Shown: positions 1-11,044 of the stretch, piece by piece | Position numbering within the stretch: the first letter of the stretch is position 1 | Layout: the number at the start of each line of letters is the position of its first letter | Position numbers and translations under genes: made by a program | The notes under the pieces: generated by a model | The model's database searches: none | Seen by the model: only the letters and a program-made list of their open reading frames with translations | Told to the model about the DNA's origin: nothing | NCBI GenBank assembly: GCA_963691655.1 | Contig: OY829326.1 | Location: 114,921,388-114,985,387 of the forward strand | Source of the DNA: Toxonevra muliebris | Taxonomy: Eukaryota > Arthropoda > Insecta > Diptera > Pallopteridae | Direction of reading: 5' to 3' | DNA length: 64,000 bases

Positions 1-129
1 TGGACGGCATTTTCTCATCGGAGCTTGTGCCGTCTACATTTTCAAAAGTGAAAGGGGGACCAAACTGTGCAGTGCCTGTTACACCTTCGCTATTTACTTC
101 CCAATATTTGTTTTCTAATTTATCCGAAC
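1..129 (-). CDS. Possible internal coding exon of an unrecognised gene, cut by the window edge
   Basis: On the minus strand a frame without stops runs from position 129 to the window edge. It begins just after an AG at 131-130 that is preceded by a pyrimidine-leaning stretch and a branch-like CTAAT. The exon would start in phase with two bases of a split codon and then read SDKLENKYWEVNSEGVTGTA and onward, a mixed, soluble-looking composition unlike the Lys/Phe/Ile-rich chance frames nearby. I do not recognise the protein. Only about 42 residues are visible, the upstream exon was not found, and a chance open frame remains possible. Confidence 0.35.
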
Positions 130-1042
130 CTATTGATGTGTTTAATTAGAAAAATGCATACAAAAATATAAATGTGTAAAATTACCTTTTTCCATTCAGA
201 TACATTTGCGTTTTTAATTGTCGCCAGTGTTTCTACTTTTGGTTGGGTGGTTGGTTGGTTAAGGAGGCTGACCCACAGCAGACCCACTGTGAGTCAGAAA
301 GAGCGCTATAGCGCCGTGTTGGAACCACTTTCTCACCGAACTAGAATTAAAGTTGGACTCGTACTACCTCAGCTGGGCTCTTACCGACCTCGTGGAGTTT
401 AGGTAATCTTGCAATTTCTTTCAACTGACTGCTGAGCAATCGGACAGGTTGTCGAGGAAATATTTTCCCAAAAAGTTGTCTTGATGCTTCTTCATAAACT
501 TAGTACCCTGGATGGAGTTCTTATGCTTTCGCCATGAAATTTTTATTTTCATTAAATTTTTTTATACTTGATTAATTTTTTATTAAATATACTAACAGTT
601 TTGGGCCAATTGCTTTATTTCACTTGTTGCTGCTGAAGTGAATTCAAATCACTTTTTTTTTTTGAAAATTCGGTTTCTAGAACATGCGAATTCGTTCGAG
701 TAAGAAAATAAAAGTGAAAGTGAATTCTAGAGCACCAAACAGTGAAATTGATGTGATTTCAATTCACTTTCACTCGAAAGTGATTTCTTAACATGCCTGA
801 TTATTATATTTTTCATGCAAGAGCTTATGGGCTTATGACCAATTCAGCAATTATTTAATAAGGTACCTATATAAGTTAATTATACCTATATGCACAATTC
901 AACCTTAAACGCAAGTGTAAGAGTCCAGATATAATCTCGAAACTAGTTAGAGAATAGTTAGAGTTTCTTGATAAATTAAGCATATCAAATAGTCAGAAAA
1001 TTCTAGACTCCTAGACACACCGAAGTATGTACATGGGTTCTG
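130..1042. other. Intergenic or intronic DNA without a supported gene
   Basis: No coding exon could be supported. At 610-790 there are short self-complementary pieces around the words AAGTGAAAGTGAATT and AATTCACTTTCACT, which could be a small foldback element. The stretch at 230-420 is less AT-rich and may be a decayed repeat, but I could not name it. Confidence 0.4.
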
Positions 1043-1890
1043 CACCCAGAGAAATACTTACCTCATTTGAAGAAAAACGGCTATCAAATTGAGGAAAAAT
1101 GGGAATGATTTGGCGCCATAGAAACGGTTTCCTCATTTAGATATATAAAATTTCTTTGAGTTGAGGAAATACTTTTCAAATATGAGAAATTGTATATAAT
1201 TTAGTTAAAATTTTCCTCAGTTTGAGGAATAATTTTCCATAGATTAAAGTCAATTTACTTTTTGGAAAAGAAATCCTCAATTTATGGAATATTTTCTACA
1301 ATGTTGTTTTAATTAAAAGGCATAGAAATCATGTTTTTTTACTTGTATTCATTTATTATTTTATTTTTAATAAGTTTTAAGGTTTACATTCATACGTATT
1401 TTCACATACACTACAGGCGTCGTCGCCTTGAAATGATCAAAAGTTCCTTATGGCCATCAAAAAATTATAAATTGAAGTTTATTGAAATTTATATCTTTTC
1501 AATATATTTTATTTTTTTTTCACAATATATATCAACAACCACAAACACAACCGCTTCGCTTGAAATAGAGACGCCGACTAAAAAATTCAAAAGAAAAACA
1601 AAGCGTACCCGATTGTCTGCTAAGGCCAAAAGAGTAAAGCTAGTTTTTTGTGTATACCAAAATTTTGTATGGAGAACATTTTTGGTATATTCGTCTCTTT
1701 CTTACATTTTCTATACAACTAAATTTGTAAAAATGAAGACATAACTTACTTCAAATTGAACACCATGGTTGCATGAAAGGAGCACATTTTTCTTCATTTT
1801 GAGGAAAATTTACTTAAACGAGAGAAATTTTCTTGGATTCAAATTGAGGAAACTTTTTCTTTGTTTTAGAGATTGGTATTTTTCTGGGTG
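1043..1890. mobile_element. Non-autonomous TIR element with internal CCTCAA/TTGAGG repeats
   Basis: The ends are imperfect inverted repeats. The left starts CACCCAGAGAAATACTTACC; the right, read in reverse complement, starts CACCCAGAAAAATACCAATC. Inside, both flanks carry many copies of a short palindromic word, roughly TTTCCTCAAxTTGAGGAAA, near 1062-1300 and 1795-1855, so the element is a set of nested subterminal inverted repeats around a plain AT-rich core. No transposase is visible. I did not find a convincing target duplication, so the superfamily is unassigned. The open frame at 1331-1744 inside it has no recognisable domain and is probably chance. Confidence 0.5.
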
Positions 1891-1929
1891 TGGGAAGGAA
1901 GTCAGTGGTCCAGAACTACATTAGTCTCT

Positions 1930-2131
1930 AGCCTTGTTTTGGTATAACAAGTCGAGCTATAAAAGGCAAACTAAGAGGAGAAAAAATAACGAAGGTCAAC
2001 CTACACCGGCTGAAATCTTCAAGCTGAAAAGAGAAGGAAAAAACAGTACCTGTGGATTTTATCAGAAAGAAAGTGAAATACTGGAGCACATTCTACTTAA
2101 CTGCAAGGCATTTGTAGGAGGAAAATATTAA
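1930..2131 (+). pseudogene. Relic of the C-terminal end of a LINE ORF2
   Basis: An open stretch ends in a Cys-x2-Cys ... His-x4-Cys pattern (STCGFYQKE, then EHILLNCKAF). The same arrangement (CRFC ... EHILMHCEAL) closes the LINE at 29.2-31.5 kb in this window, which is the main reason for the call. Upstream residues are Lys/Arg-rich and do not show reverse transcriptase. It is a short, probably old remnant; a chance resemblance is possible because only about 35 residues align. Confidence 0.35.
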
Positions 2132-5100
2132 CTGGTCAGATAGTCGGAATATTAACTCTTTCATACCCGATGCAACGTATGAGAAAAATTCACTTAGTTG
2201 TGGCATAAAATGGATGTTTAATAAATTTTACTAGTAATGCTATATGTATTCGGTTCTGTTAGCTATTCCTCACTTATGCTGGTTGCCGAACATTTGAAAT
2301 TTGGTGATTATACAACTTTTTTTTTGTAATTTTTATCTTTGAAATCAAGTCAAAAACCTAAGTGGAAATTTTTTCATAAAATCTTTTGTACTTTTTTTTT
2401 TTTTAAAAAAAAATGCTTAAAATTATTACAAAGCGTTAATTGTTATTTTTTCAAATATATTTTTAAAAAATAAGAAAATATTATGAATGTCAAAAAAAGG
2501 GCTATTTAGGGCTCTATGTTTTTTGACCTTTCATAAATAACAAATAAACATATAAGTATAGAGGTATGAAATTTGATTTCATGGTTGTGGAAGTCCTAAG
2601 TAACCATGATTTTAGTACTACCCCACTAATCCTAACTGCGGTTTATCAGTGAGATTGGCCTTTTTTAAAGCTTATAAATCAGCTACTATTGTGGGCAAAA
2701 TAGAGCATTTGGTAGCAGTACATTATACATTAGCTTGCCTACGAGATATATGAAATGTGCAAAGTTTGATTTTTTCCTGCTCCTAATGGATTTTCTGAAA
2801 GATTATATGAGAAAAAAAGATTTAGAAAAAATATAGAGGTCTCTAGTGGAAAATAGCAAGTCGGCTTTGAACCAAAGGCTTAAAAATAGGCTTTGAAAAG
2901 GTAAATATCTTTAATCGTTGATAATTTCTAAAATATTTATATAAGTTTTGAATAATTGTTCCAAACATTGATCTACGAGTGAAATTTAATCATGTTTTGA
3001 CCGAAAAGCTGTCAATTTTGTACGAAAGGGCATAGCCGGGTTTCCATGTCAAAAATGCCCCCAAACCAAATCAAGTTTCGCATGGACCCTTTTGAAGTAA
3101 TCAATTTAAGTATGATTTGGCTAAATTTTTATACCGTTATCTGCAGTTTTTAATGAGTAATGGTGGATTTTGTAAATTTCATATTTCGCATTTTTTAGCC
3201 CAACTATTCATAGGAAAAATCTGAAAAAATTCACAGTGATTCTTTGGTTTAGGAGACATATTTGGAATATTTGAATTTTCAGACGCGAAATTCGCGATGA
3301 AAAAATCGCGACACTTTTTACATGCGATTTTTTCATACTAAAAATAGGTTTACTACTCTGTTTTTTCTTATGTAAATAAGAATACTTTTGAATACTCATA
3401 CTCCAATTTTTTCACATTTTTGCAAGGTGTGGAAGGGGGTGAAAAAAAATAAAAACCCTTTCATATGAAGGGTATTTACTTGTAATACCATAAGGCCATG
3501 AAAAAAATCAATTACAGCTATTAACTATCAACTATCTATTACTTTCGCAGAATTTTTTTGAAAATTTTTTTTTTTTTGAAAAACTGTTCAAGTTATTTAG
3601 TGCTCGCATTAAATGACGCGTGTAGTCAAGGTTTTAGGTTTCCATTTTCAAGTGAATTTCAGCTATTTTCCTTCATTTGCAGGGCTTTTTCCCAATTATT
3701 TTCCTCCATATTTCACGGATTTTCTAAAGTGTTCCAACATAGATTGTATGTTCCGACTTTAACTAGAATTTTTTTTCAAATGCCCATAGCTCATAAACTA
3801 CTAATTCAATCATTTTCCAATGTTCAGAAATTCGGCCTACAATGGAAGTTATTTGTAAAAGTTCCAACCTAGACGAAAATCCCCTACTCGGTGCATTGGA
3901 CCTCTACCCTAATAGTTGAAATACAAAGAGAAGAAAGAAAGTAGAGAAAATAATAGATAGTCAATACCAAAGCTTTAAAGTTTAAAAGGATTGAGTTTGA
4001 AAAGCTGAGAATCATAAAAGCTTTTCACTTCCGGGCAATTGGAATTACAAGGAATTGTTGTATCCTAAATAAAAAGCACCGCTGATTGTCGAATTTTTTA
4101 TCTCATATAAGGGTAAAACCCTCAAGTGGAATATCAGACTTCAGACTTATAAAACAAATCTTCCCTAAAAACATTATTAAATTTTTCCACAAATAACTAC
4201 TAATTTTTTACAGATCACGATTGCATTTACTTTGATGCTTTTATCTACATTGAAAAAAAACACCACATAATTTTCTCATTAAAACGCCATTACGAAATAT
4301 TAAAAAAGCTTAAATATCATTACTAACTGCACACTTCAAGCGTCATAAAGAAAATAGTTAGCTCTTATTCATAAAGATATAAAAAGAAAAACTTGTTAGA
4401 AGCAACAAATTAAGCTCTTACAAAAATTAATGAAGAAAACTGAAATGAAAATTAAAAACTCGTAAAAAAACATACTTATGGGAAAGTGTTGCCTTTAACA
4501 ATTTATTTAATGTACCATAAAATAAAGAGATGCAATTTTTCGTACATTACACCCGCCGCCCGCTTTGCCAGCAAATGGATAAATGAACTTATAATGTAAT
4601 ATGAAATGAAAAGTTATGCTACTATTTTGTATTTTATACAAGTAGAACTACACTATTATTCATAACTATAGTCACACTTATATTTTAACACATGCAATGG
4701 TTCTAAGAGGTTGAAGAATAAGTCTAATAGTTTTTTATAAAAGAGCATTAGAAACAAGTAATTTCAAAATCAAAATTATCTTAAATGAATTTGCAAATGT
4801 ACTGTTAAAATTCAATATTGGTTTTTTATTGATGCATTGTGATCTTTTTCAGTTTCAGTTTGCATTGAGTTTTGGTCAATCAAGGATCACTTTTCTTAAT
4901 TTCAGTATTTATTTATTTTAATACTATGTGGTATCTATTTAAGGGGCAAGGAAAAAGACACAATTTATGCAGATGTTAACGTCAGTTTACACGAAATTGT
5001 CAGAAAACTTAATAAATCTGATATACTTATTCGAAATTTAAAAAAACTAAGTAAATATGGCAAAAATTAAGAAGGTGGACAAAAACCAAAACTTCCCGAC

Positions 5101-5189
5101 CAAACAAGAAAATATGGGAACGGACTGAAAAAAGGTTTGTTATTTTTGCCAAGTTTTCTGCTTGCTCTTCTGACCAGTTTTTCGATTTT
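2132..5189. other. AT-rich DNA with no supported gene
   Basis: Stop codons are dense in all frames and the longest open stretches are Phe/Lys/Ile-rich, which is typical of chance frames in AT-rich DNA. There are runs of T and A (for example around 2392-2412 and 3566-3577). I see no splice-bounded coding stretch, RNA gene or clear inverted repeat. Confidence 0.5.
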
Positions 5190-5430
5190 AGGTAATTTTT
5201 TCCAGAAAAATTTCGAAGTTCCTGATGGATTTAACTTATTGTGGAGAGACATCGGAAAAGACCATCAAAATTAAAAAAAATAAAAATTGGTGAGAGTACC
5301 TTTATGATTTGGGGAGCTTTTTGCTGTACTGGAATGCTGGAAATAGCTCTTCCAAGTAGTCAAGTGAGTTCTACAGAATACATAACAATGTTGAGAACAA
5401 ACCCGCTTCTATTTCTACAGAACAGAGCTG
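5190..5430 (+). pseudogene. Relic of a Tc1-like transposase (catalytic core fragment)
   Basis: Two adjoining frames look like the start of a Tc1 catalytic core. In one, EVPDGFNLLWRDIGK matches the usual stretch just after the first catalytic Asp (PDGF..YWRD). After a frame change, FMIWGAFCCTGMLEIALP matches the next block (MVWGAF..G...L), followed by SSTEYITMLRTNPLLFLQ, like the pre-second-Asp helix. The first Asp motif itself is ruined, a frameshift separates the two parts, and nothing of the C-terminal part follows. Terminal repeats were not found. Basis: family block order known for Tc1/mariner transposases. Confidence 0.6.
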
Positions 5431-7264
5431 TAAAAAAATGCAATCAATTGAATTGCAATACCTTGAAGTCACAGTTAATAACCGACAATTCATGATTGCA
5501 GTTACTGAATAACGTATTTGACTCCAGAATAAAAAATGCAATTGGAAGTCTTTTTTGGAGTCGCCGATTGGTTATTCATTTAGAAAAGTATTTTTTGTAA
5601 TTATTTTATATTTATTCTTTATGTACGATTATAAGTATGCACCAGTTAAAAACAAAGACTGCATTTTAACAGTGCATCCGAAAATACTTTTAAGATAATT
5701 TTGGTTTTGTATTAACTTATTTTTAGAACTCTTTCATACAAAACTATTGGATTTATTCTATAATCTCTTAGAACTAGTGAAGATATAGGTGGAGCTAAAG
5801 CTGTGCACCATAGTGTATGCAAAGAAGTGAAGAAAAGGTAATAAAACTGAATAATTCATACTAGTTTCATACTTTCAATATGAGCTTAGTTTCGTTTGAC
5901 AATCGTTGTCGTGGATACAGTCTGTAGCCGCACACTTAAAAATCAATTAAAATGCAACAAATGATGACCCTTAATTCCAAAGTATCAACCATTTACGAGT
6001 ATGCGGGTTTTGAAAATGAAATTGTGCTCAAATTTAATACAATTTTATGTTTTTGCCACAATTGCTATACTAAGAGCTTCTTCTGTTGATCCATTCATCT
6101 GAACAACATTCAGACAGACAGACGGAAAACAAATAGAATGCAATTATTAATGATTTTCATGTTTTATTTTCATGTTTTTTTTTTTTCTTTTTTTTTTTTG
6201 TGGGGGCGCGGTAGATTGCGTGTTGATCCTGTAAATAGATATTAAATGATATTGCACACGCTCTGATATTGACTTTATGTAAAGGAAAAACTCAAAAGCA
6301 AGTAAATTTTTTATAAATTTAGGGTATGAAATTTTGCGTGACCTGCATATATAGCAGGAAATTTCATAATGGTTTGAGTGAATGAAAGAGTAAGAGTAAA
6401 TGACTGACTGTATGACGGATAGAACAAAAAAAAGGGGATTTTGTTTGCTGTACTATTCATGTTATCTAAAGGACGATTAAATGAAAAACAGATGGTCCCC
6501 TGTTTGTTTTTGTGTGCGTATGTGTGTGGTAAAATGTCATAGTGTGCCCATGTTAATGTGTGAAAATGTAGTTTTGATGAATTGTTAAGCAAAATTGTTG
6601 AGTGTTCGACTAAAAAAAAAAATTTTAATTGAATTTTCTTTTGAAATTGATTAATTACTTGGCTTCGTTTGTTTCAATAGAGTATGGGCTGAATGTTATT
6701 TTTTGTTTTTTTTTTTTTCTAGTAATTATCGGACAATTTTGTAACACTTTAGAACACAAAAGAAATTGTTGTACATAATAGCAGGTACCGTCGTTTAATT
6801 TGTAATTTGAGATTTGGGTTTCCGACAAACATAGACTTTGCCCAAGGACAAATGCAAAAAAGAAAAAAAAAGATCGCTTTTGATTCCAAAGAAGTGTTTC
6901 TATGATATCAAATTTAATTTTTCGAGATATATATTTATATATTGGGGATTGAGTCTCTAAAGATTACCTGATGTAGTTCATTAACTTCCAACTCAAGTGA
7001 TTACAACAAAAATAATCCAAGAACCTAGCTTGATATAATTTTAGAAGACAATCGAGTCGCCTTTAAAATGATGAGCACATGTTCCTTAATTTTCAGGGTT
7101 TCCAAAAACAGTTTTGGTTTATTTTTACATTTTACTTATGGGAAAAAAGTTAATGTGAAATTAAATGTAGTGACTGATTAATTAGTAAGAATTAAATTAA
7201 CTGGTTTTTGTTAAGTTTATTAATTAAGTTTTTTCTGGGATGAAATAAAATGAAAAATTGTCCA
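5431..7264. other. AT-rich spacer without a supported gene
   Basis: The stretch contains long T runs at about 6177-6200, a small minus-strand open frame at 6311-6592 without domain or composition support, and homopolymer tracts. No exon, RNA gene or bounded repeat could be supported. Confidence 0.5.
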
Positions 7265-7632
7265 GGGTTTAAGTGACACAAGGATTTAGTTGGCACAAGG
7301 TTATGGCTGGTACAAGGCTGTGACTGACGCTGGGATTTGACAGATAGAAAGGTTTAACTGCCGCTAGGCTTTGATTGGCACTTAGCTTTGCTTGGCACTG
7401 AGCTTTGATCGGAATTGGGCTTTAACTAGAAAGAGTTAGAACATCGTTTTTACTAGAACAAAGCTTTGACTTCCACCAGGCTTTCACTGGCCAAAAATAT
7501 TGTACTGGCACAAGGACATGACCGCCATAAGGCTTTTACTACTACAAGGCATTTGCGGACAAAAAGCTCTTATTGGCACAAGGCTTTGACTGACACAAAC
7601 TCATGACTGACACAAGGATTTCACTATTACAA
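7265..7632 (+). repeat. Degenerate minisatellite with a 17-18 bp unit
   Basis: About twenty diverged tandem units resemble GGCACAAGGCTTTGACT. Recurrent words are GCACAAGG, GGCTTTGACTGG and GGCACTTAGCTTTG. The spacing stays near 17-18 bases across some 370 bases with only scattered indels. A period of 18 would allow a six-residue coding repeat, but all frames contain stops, so a non-coding minisatellite is the simpler reading. Confidence 0.65.
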
Positions 7633-7639
7633 GATGGAT

Positions 7640-7862
7640 GATGTAGTCAAGCGCACAAAAATCTAGCGGTTCCGCAAGCTAGGGCATGTTGAGCGAATGG
7701 AAGAAAACGCTCTGGCTAGAAAGGTGTTCTATTTGAGTCACGGTGGTCGAACGCGCAGAAGAAGCGACCGAATCTTCGTTGAAAAGATCAGGTAGAGGTT
7801 ATCTGACTTCACTTAGCCTTACCAACTGGCGCCAGGGCACGGCCAAGACCGATCATAGATTG
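7640..7862 (+). pseudogene. Relic of the C-terminal region of a LINE reverse transcriptase
   Basis: The plus strand reads LGHVERMEENALARKVF, then GGRTRRRSDR and, after a stop, further residues ending near a DRS-type terminus. The pattern LGHV-R-M-(E/D)E...GRR-R...W...DR is the standard tail of endonuclease-type LINE ORF2 proteins, downstream of the polymerase domain. The frame is interrupted by stops and no polymerase motifs lie upstream, where the minisatellite is found. It is therefore a dead 3'-end scrap. Confidence 0.5.
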
Positions 7863-7870
7863 TAGTACCG

Positions 7871-8230
7871 ACTAATTATTTCACTGGTGCAATCAGTTTT
7901 GGAGTATGGATGTCTAACATGGGAATCTATATATGGTATTTGTATCATAATAAAAGGATTGAAAGCATCTAAAAGAAATTACTAGCTATACTATATTCTA
8001 ACTTAATTGGACCATTATTTTTTCTTATGCCAGCCGCTTTGCTCTTCTAGGGTTAAAAACTCTACATGCCACAGATGTGTCAATCAAGAGAAATATTTAA
8101 GATTTATATTTTTAATTTGTTACAGAAGTAGTTTTAATTATTAAACACAGGATATTCTAATTAGGCGAAGGATCTGACTGTGCGACCGTCGAAAGTTGCA
8201 ATATCCTGCCGATAGTTTTAACATTGTTGA
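7871..8230 (+). pseudogene. Second LINE ORF2 C-terminal relic
   Basis: In the plus frame one reads LVQSVLEYGCLTWESIYGI, then pieces resembling a (K/R)RIES(I/L)xKK block and LLGLKTLHAxxV, interrupted by several stops. (V/L)QS-LEYG---W--- followed by I-S-Q-(K/R)- is typical of the region after the polymerase domain in insect LINEs. It differs from the neighbouring fragment at 7640-7862, so two LINE scraps appear to abut. The complete Tc1/mariner element begins immediately after it at 8238. Confidence 0.5.
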
Positions 8231-8237
8231 AAACGTA

Positions 8238-9542
8238 AGGAGTGAGATCGAAAAAATCTTGACATATATAAAATTCAATAATTTTTAAACGGTTGATCTT
8301 AGAGTTTTGATTTTGTTTTTTATTTAATTGATACTATTTTAAAAATCACAGAAAAATCTAACTTTTATAGTTCTAACCACTATTTATGAACTCGTTTACT
8401 CTTTTGGTAAACCTTCCATTAGAGATTTGATAGTTGCTTCAGACACCTTTTTGGAACAGTTTGCCCATCTCCTTTTAAAATCTTCGATATTTTGGGGCAC
8501 CTTTTTTGTGCTCTTTTTTTTAAGTTTCTTTTCACAAGAGCCCAATATCTCTCCACTGGTCTTAGTTCCGGACAATTAGGAGGATTGGCCTCTCTTGGTA
8601 CAAAAACTATGTTATTGCTTTGGTACCACTCCAGAGCTTTCTTGCCTTAGTGACATGATGCCAAATCGGGCCAAAAATATATGGACACATTGTGCTCTCT
8701 TATGAAAGGAAGAAGTCTTTTTTTTCAAACATTCTTTGATGTATATTTCGGTATTTATAGAGCCCACTGTAACAAATGACTTGCTTCTTTTGCCGCATCT
8801 GCATATAGCTTGCCATTTCAGGAAGTTTTCAGGAAATTTTATCTGCTTTTGGATTTTAAAATGTTCTTCGACATTTCTTCGAGCATCAGCAGAACATAAA
8901 ATTTGTACACGGAAGCTGCGTAAAATCTGCCAGTACATACGTTTCGTCGTTCCATTAGACAACATGAATATTTTTGTATGAAATTCGATTTTAAATTCCG
9001 AGCCCTACTTTTCGCGTCTAAATTTTTTGCAGCATTCTTGTCTGGAACTTTTTGGACTTTGTATGTTTTCAAACCTTCATTGGCTTTAACTTTTCGCACC
9101 AAATAGTCAGAGCACTGGGCTAACCGGGCAGCTTTTCTACCAGATGTGTTTGGAGATCTTTTCAATATGCTTTCTATTTTCTTGGCTTTCCCAATATCAT
9201 GTGGTCCTTGTTTTCTTCCCGAACCAGGTTTCCTATCGATGGTCAAATCCTCCTGAAACTGTTTAATAACATTGGAAACAGTTTGACGGCAGACCTTCAA
9301 TTCTTTGGCCAATGTTTCGTAGGACCAATTTGGATTTTTTTGAAAATTTTTAATAATTTTAAGACGTACTTCTTTTTCTTCACTTATTTTGATCAAACTA
9401 ACAATAAATCAACATGTTTGTCATTAAAAATAACAACTGACATATTTTTCAAAGATAACTAGATCAAAGAAATTTTTAAATTTTACACCCAAAAAAAATT
9501 ATTAGGTAAAACGTGTGTTAAGATTTTTCCAATCTCACTCCT
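8238..9542 (-). mobile_element. Complete but decayed Tc1/mariner element (about 1.3 kb) with TIRs and TA target duplication
   Basis: The left terminus reads AGGAGTGAGATCGAAAAAAT. The right terminus, reverse-complemented, reads AGGAGTGAGATTGGAAAAAT and stays similar for some 27 bases. TA dinucleotides flank both ends (8236-8237 and 9543-9544), the Tc1/mariner target signature. The span of 1305 bp is the normal size for the superfamily. A single transposase gene lies on the minus strand and is broken (separate entry). It is unrelated in its ends to the DD37D elements 200 bp and 4.4 kb away. Confidence 0.85.
8420..9396 (-). pseudogene. Inactivated Tc1/mariner transposase of the 8238-9542 element
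   Basis: The gene starts at 9396 with MIKISEEKEVRLKIIKNFQK. An N-terminal HTH region follows (YETLAKELKVCRQTVSNVIKQF) with a linker GRK-GP and a second HTH-like block. Near residue 150 the frame breaks; a second frame from 8965 continues with KWQAICRCGKRSKSFVTVGS. A further shift gives FWPDLASCH (second catalytic Asp), an in-frame stop, then PPNCPELRPVERYWALVK with the third acidic residue (Glu) 37 residues after that Asp. The first Asp motif is scrambled. At least two frameshifts and one stop make it dead. Family naming within Tc1/mariner is left open. Confidence 0.75.
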
Positions 9543-9753
9543 TATTGCACATAAAGTGTAATAACTTGGCCATTTCTAAAGCTAGACCTTATATTAAAGA
9601 AAAAACTTTACACTATTATACACTTTGAATTTTACGGGGGTAGGATCCAATTTTTTGCCATACTTTCTTCGGCAAAGTTGATCACAATCGAATATAGAAT
9701 TTATCTGTCAGAGTACTTTTCAAAAAAAAAAAATTGGTGCGCCTTAATATATA

Positions 9754-11044
9754 CAGGGTGACAATTGTAAAGTGACGCAAGTTTAATACTCTGCAGCAAG
9801 CTTTGCCATTTACCGTTACTTTAATTTAAAAAGCAAATTCATTCATCATTGGCTTTGCTTTTAATTTCATTTGAATTTTTGTTATTACATTTTGAAATTT
9901 CCATAAAAATGGACAAGGAAAATATTCGTCGTGAAATTATGAAATTTCATTTGGCAAATTATAGTAGCCGTCAAATTGCAAAGGCTTTAAATTTGTCAAG
10001 TCGTACGGTAGACCGAGCTATTATTCGATATAATGAAACTGGGGGTTTTGGAGATAGAGACCGGGGAAAATTTTCAACAGTTGCCACTACTGGTTTAACA
10101 GAAAAAATTCGTAAACGAATCAAGCGAAATCCAAGGCGCTCAATGAGAAAAATCGCTAAGGAAGTGGGAGTAAACCGTGAAACAGTGCGAATCATTGCAA
10201 AATCAAAGCTTAATCTTAAGCCGTACAAGCTCCGAAAAGCTAAAGATCTGACACAAAAAAAGAAAGATTTGCGACTGCAAAGATGCAAGGCGTTGCTACG
10301 CTCCTCCGTGTTAAAAAATGTTGAAATCTGTATCTTGTTTACAGATGAAAAAATTTTCACGGTTGAACAACATTTCAATGCGCAAAATGACCGAATGTGG
10401 CTAACATCATCATCGCAACAAAATAGAACTGTTGGCCGAGTTCAAAAGCCTGCTTCCGTTATGGTATGGGCTGGAGTTTCCGCTAATGCCAGAACCCCTC
10501 TAATATTCGTTGAAGAGGGTGTTAAAATTGACCTGGTTGTTTATCGGAGCATTTTAAATGAACATGTTCTTCCCTGGGCCCAAGATACATTTGGAAATGA
10601 AAACTGGACTTTCCAGCAAGATTCTGCACATTCCCACATGGCAAAATTAACGCAAACATGGATAAAAGACAATTTTTCTGGATTCATAACATCTCAAGAA
10701 TGGCCACCATACTCCCCAGACTTGAATCCAATGGACTACTCTATTTGGAGTATTTTAGAGAGTAAGGCTTGTGCATCTCAACACCACAGTCTGGAGTCGC
10801 TGACAAATTCATTAGAGAAAGCCTGGACTGAAATTGATCAGGAAGTCCTGCGGCGAACAGTCCTACGATTTCCGGATCGATTGAAGGCATGTGTGCAGGC
10901 TAAAGGAGGTTATATTGAATGAGGTGGGGTTCAAATGAATGCTTATATATTCAGCAATGTTAACACTTAATTGTACTTAATGGAAGTACGTTCTTTTGAA
11001 AATAGCTGCTGAAATGTGTGCGTCACTTTACGATTGTCACCCTG
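9754..11044 (+). mobile_element. Apparently intact DD37D (maT-type) Tc1/mariner transposon
   Basis: The termini are 26-bp inverted repeats beginning CAGGGTGACAATTGTAAAGT on the left and CAGGGTGACAATCGTAAAGT on the right (one mismatch), flanked by TA at 9752-9753 and 11045-11046. The 1291-bp element holds one uninterrupted transposase gene with short leader and trailer, the layout of an autonomous copy. A sister copy 2.9 kb away in inverse orientation is almost identical and also ends in these repeats, which suggests recent movement. DD37D elements of insects are usually called maT; that name rests on the residue spacing only. Confidence 0.92.
9909..10922 (+). CDS. DD37D (maT-type) transposase, 337 aa, full length
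   Basis: Catalyses cut-and-paste transposition at TA sites, acting in the nucleus on the 26-bp terminal repeats around it. I chose the Met at 9909 (MDKENIRREI) because transposases of this kind start just before the first helix-turn-helix; an upstream in-frame Met at 9849 would add a 20-residue hydrophobic leader that makes no sense for a DNA-binding protein. Two HTH units are visible: SRQIAKALNLSSRTVDRAI (about residues 20-38) and SMRKIAKEVGVNRETVRII (about 78-96). The catalytic triad is complete: Asp146 in LFTDEK, Asp238 in FQQDSAHSH, Asp276 in SPDLNPMDYSIW, with 37 residues between the last two. There are no stops or frameshifts. Whether it is transcribed cannot be told from sequence. Confidence 0.93.
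   Translation: MDKENIRREIMKFHLANYSSRQIAKALNLSSRTVDRAIIRYNETGGFGDRDRGKFSTVATTGLTEKIRKRIKRNPRRSMRKIAKEVGVNRETVRIIAKSKLNLKPYKLRKAKDLTQKKKDLRLQRCKALLRSSVLKNVEICILFTDEKIFTVEQHFNAQNDRMWLTSSSQQNRTVGRVQKPASVMVWAGVSANARTPLIFVEEGVKIDLVVYRSILNEHVLPWAQDTFGNENWTFQQDSAHSHMAKLTQTWIKDNFSGFITSQEWPPYSPDLNPMDYSIWSILESKACASQHHSLESLTNSLEKAWTEIDQEVLRRTVLRFPDRLKACVQAKGGYIE

Noticed and set aside
1331..1744. 137-residue plus-strand open frame
   Set aside because: It is rich in Phe, Tyr, Ile and Lys, has no domain, and lies inside a TIR element; it looks like a chance frame in AT-rich DNA.
7265..7632. CRISPR-like array
   Set aside because: Units are contiguous with no unique spacers, and the DNA is eukaryotic; it is a degenerate minisatellite.
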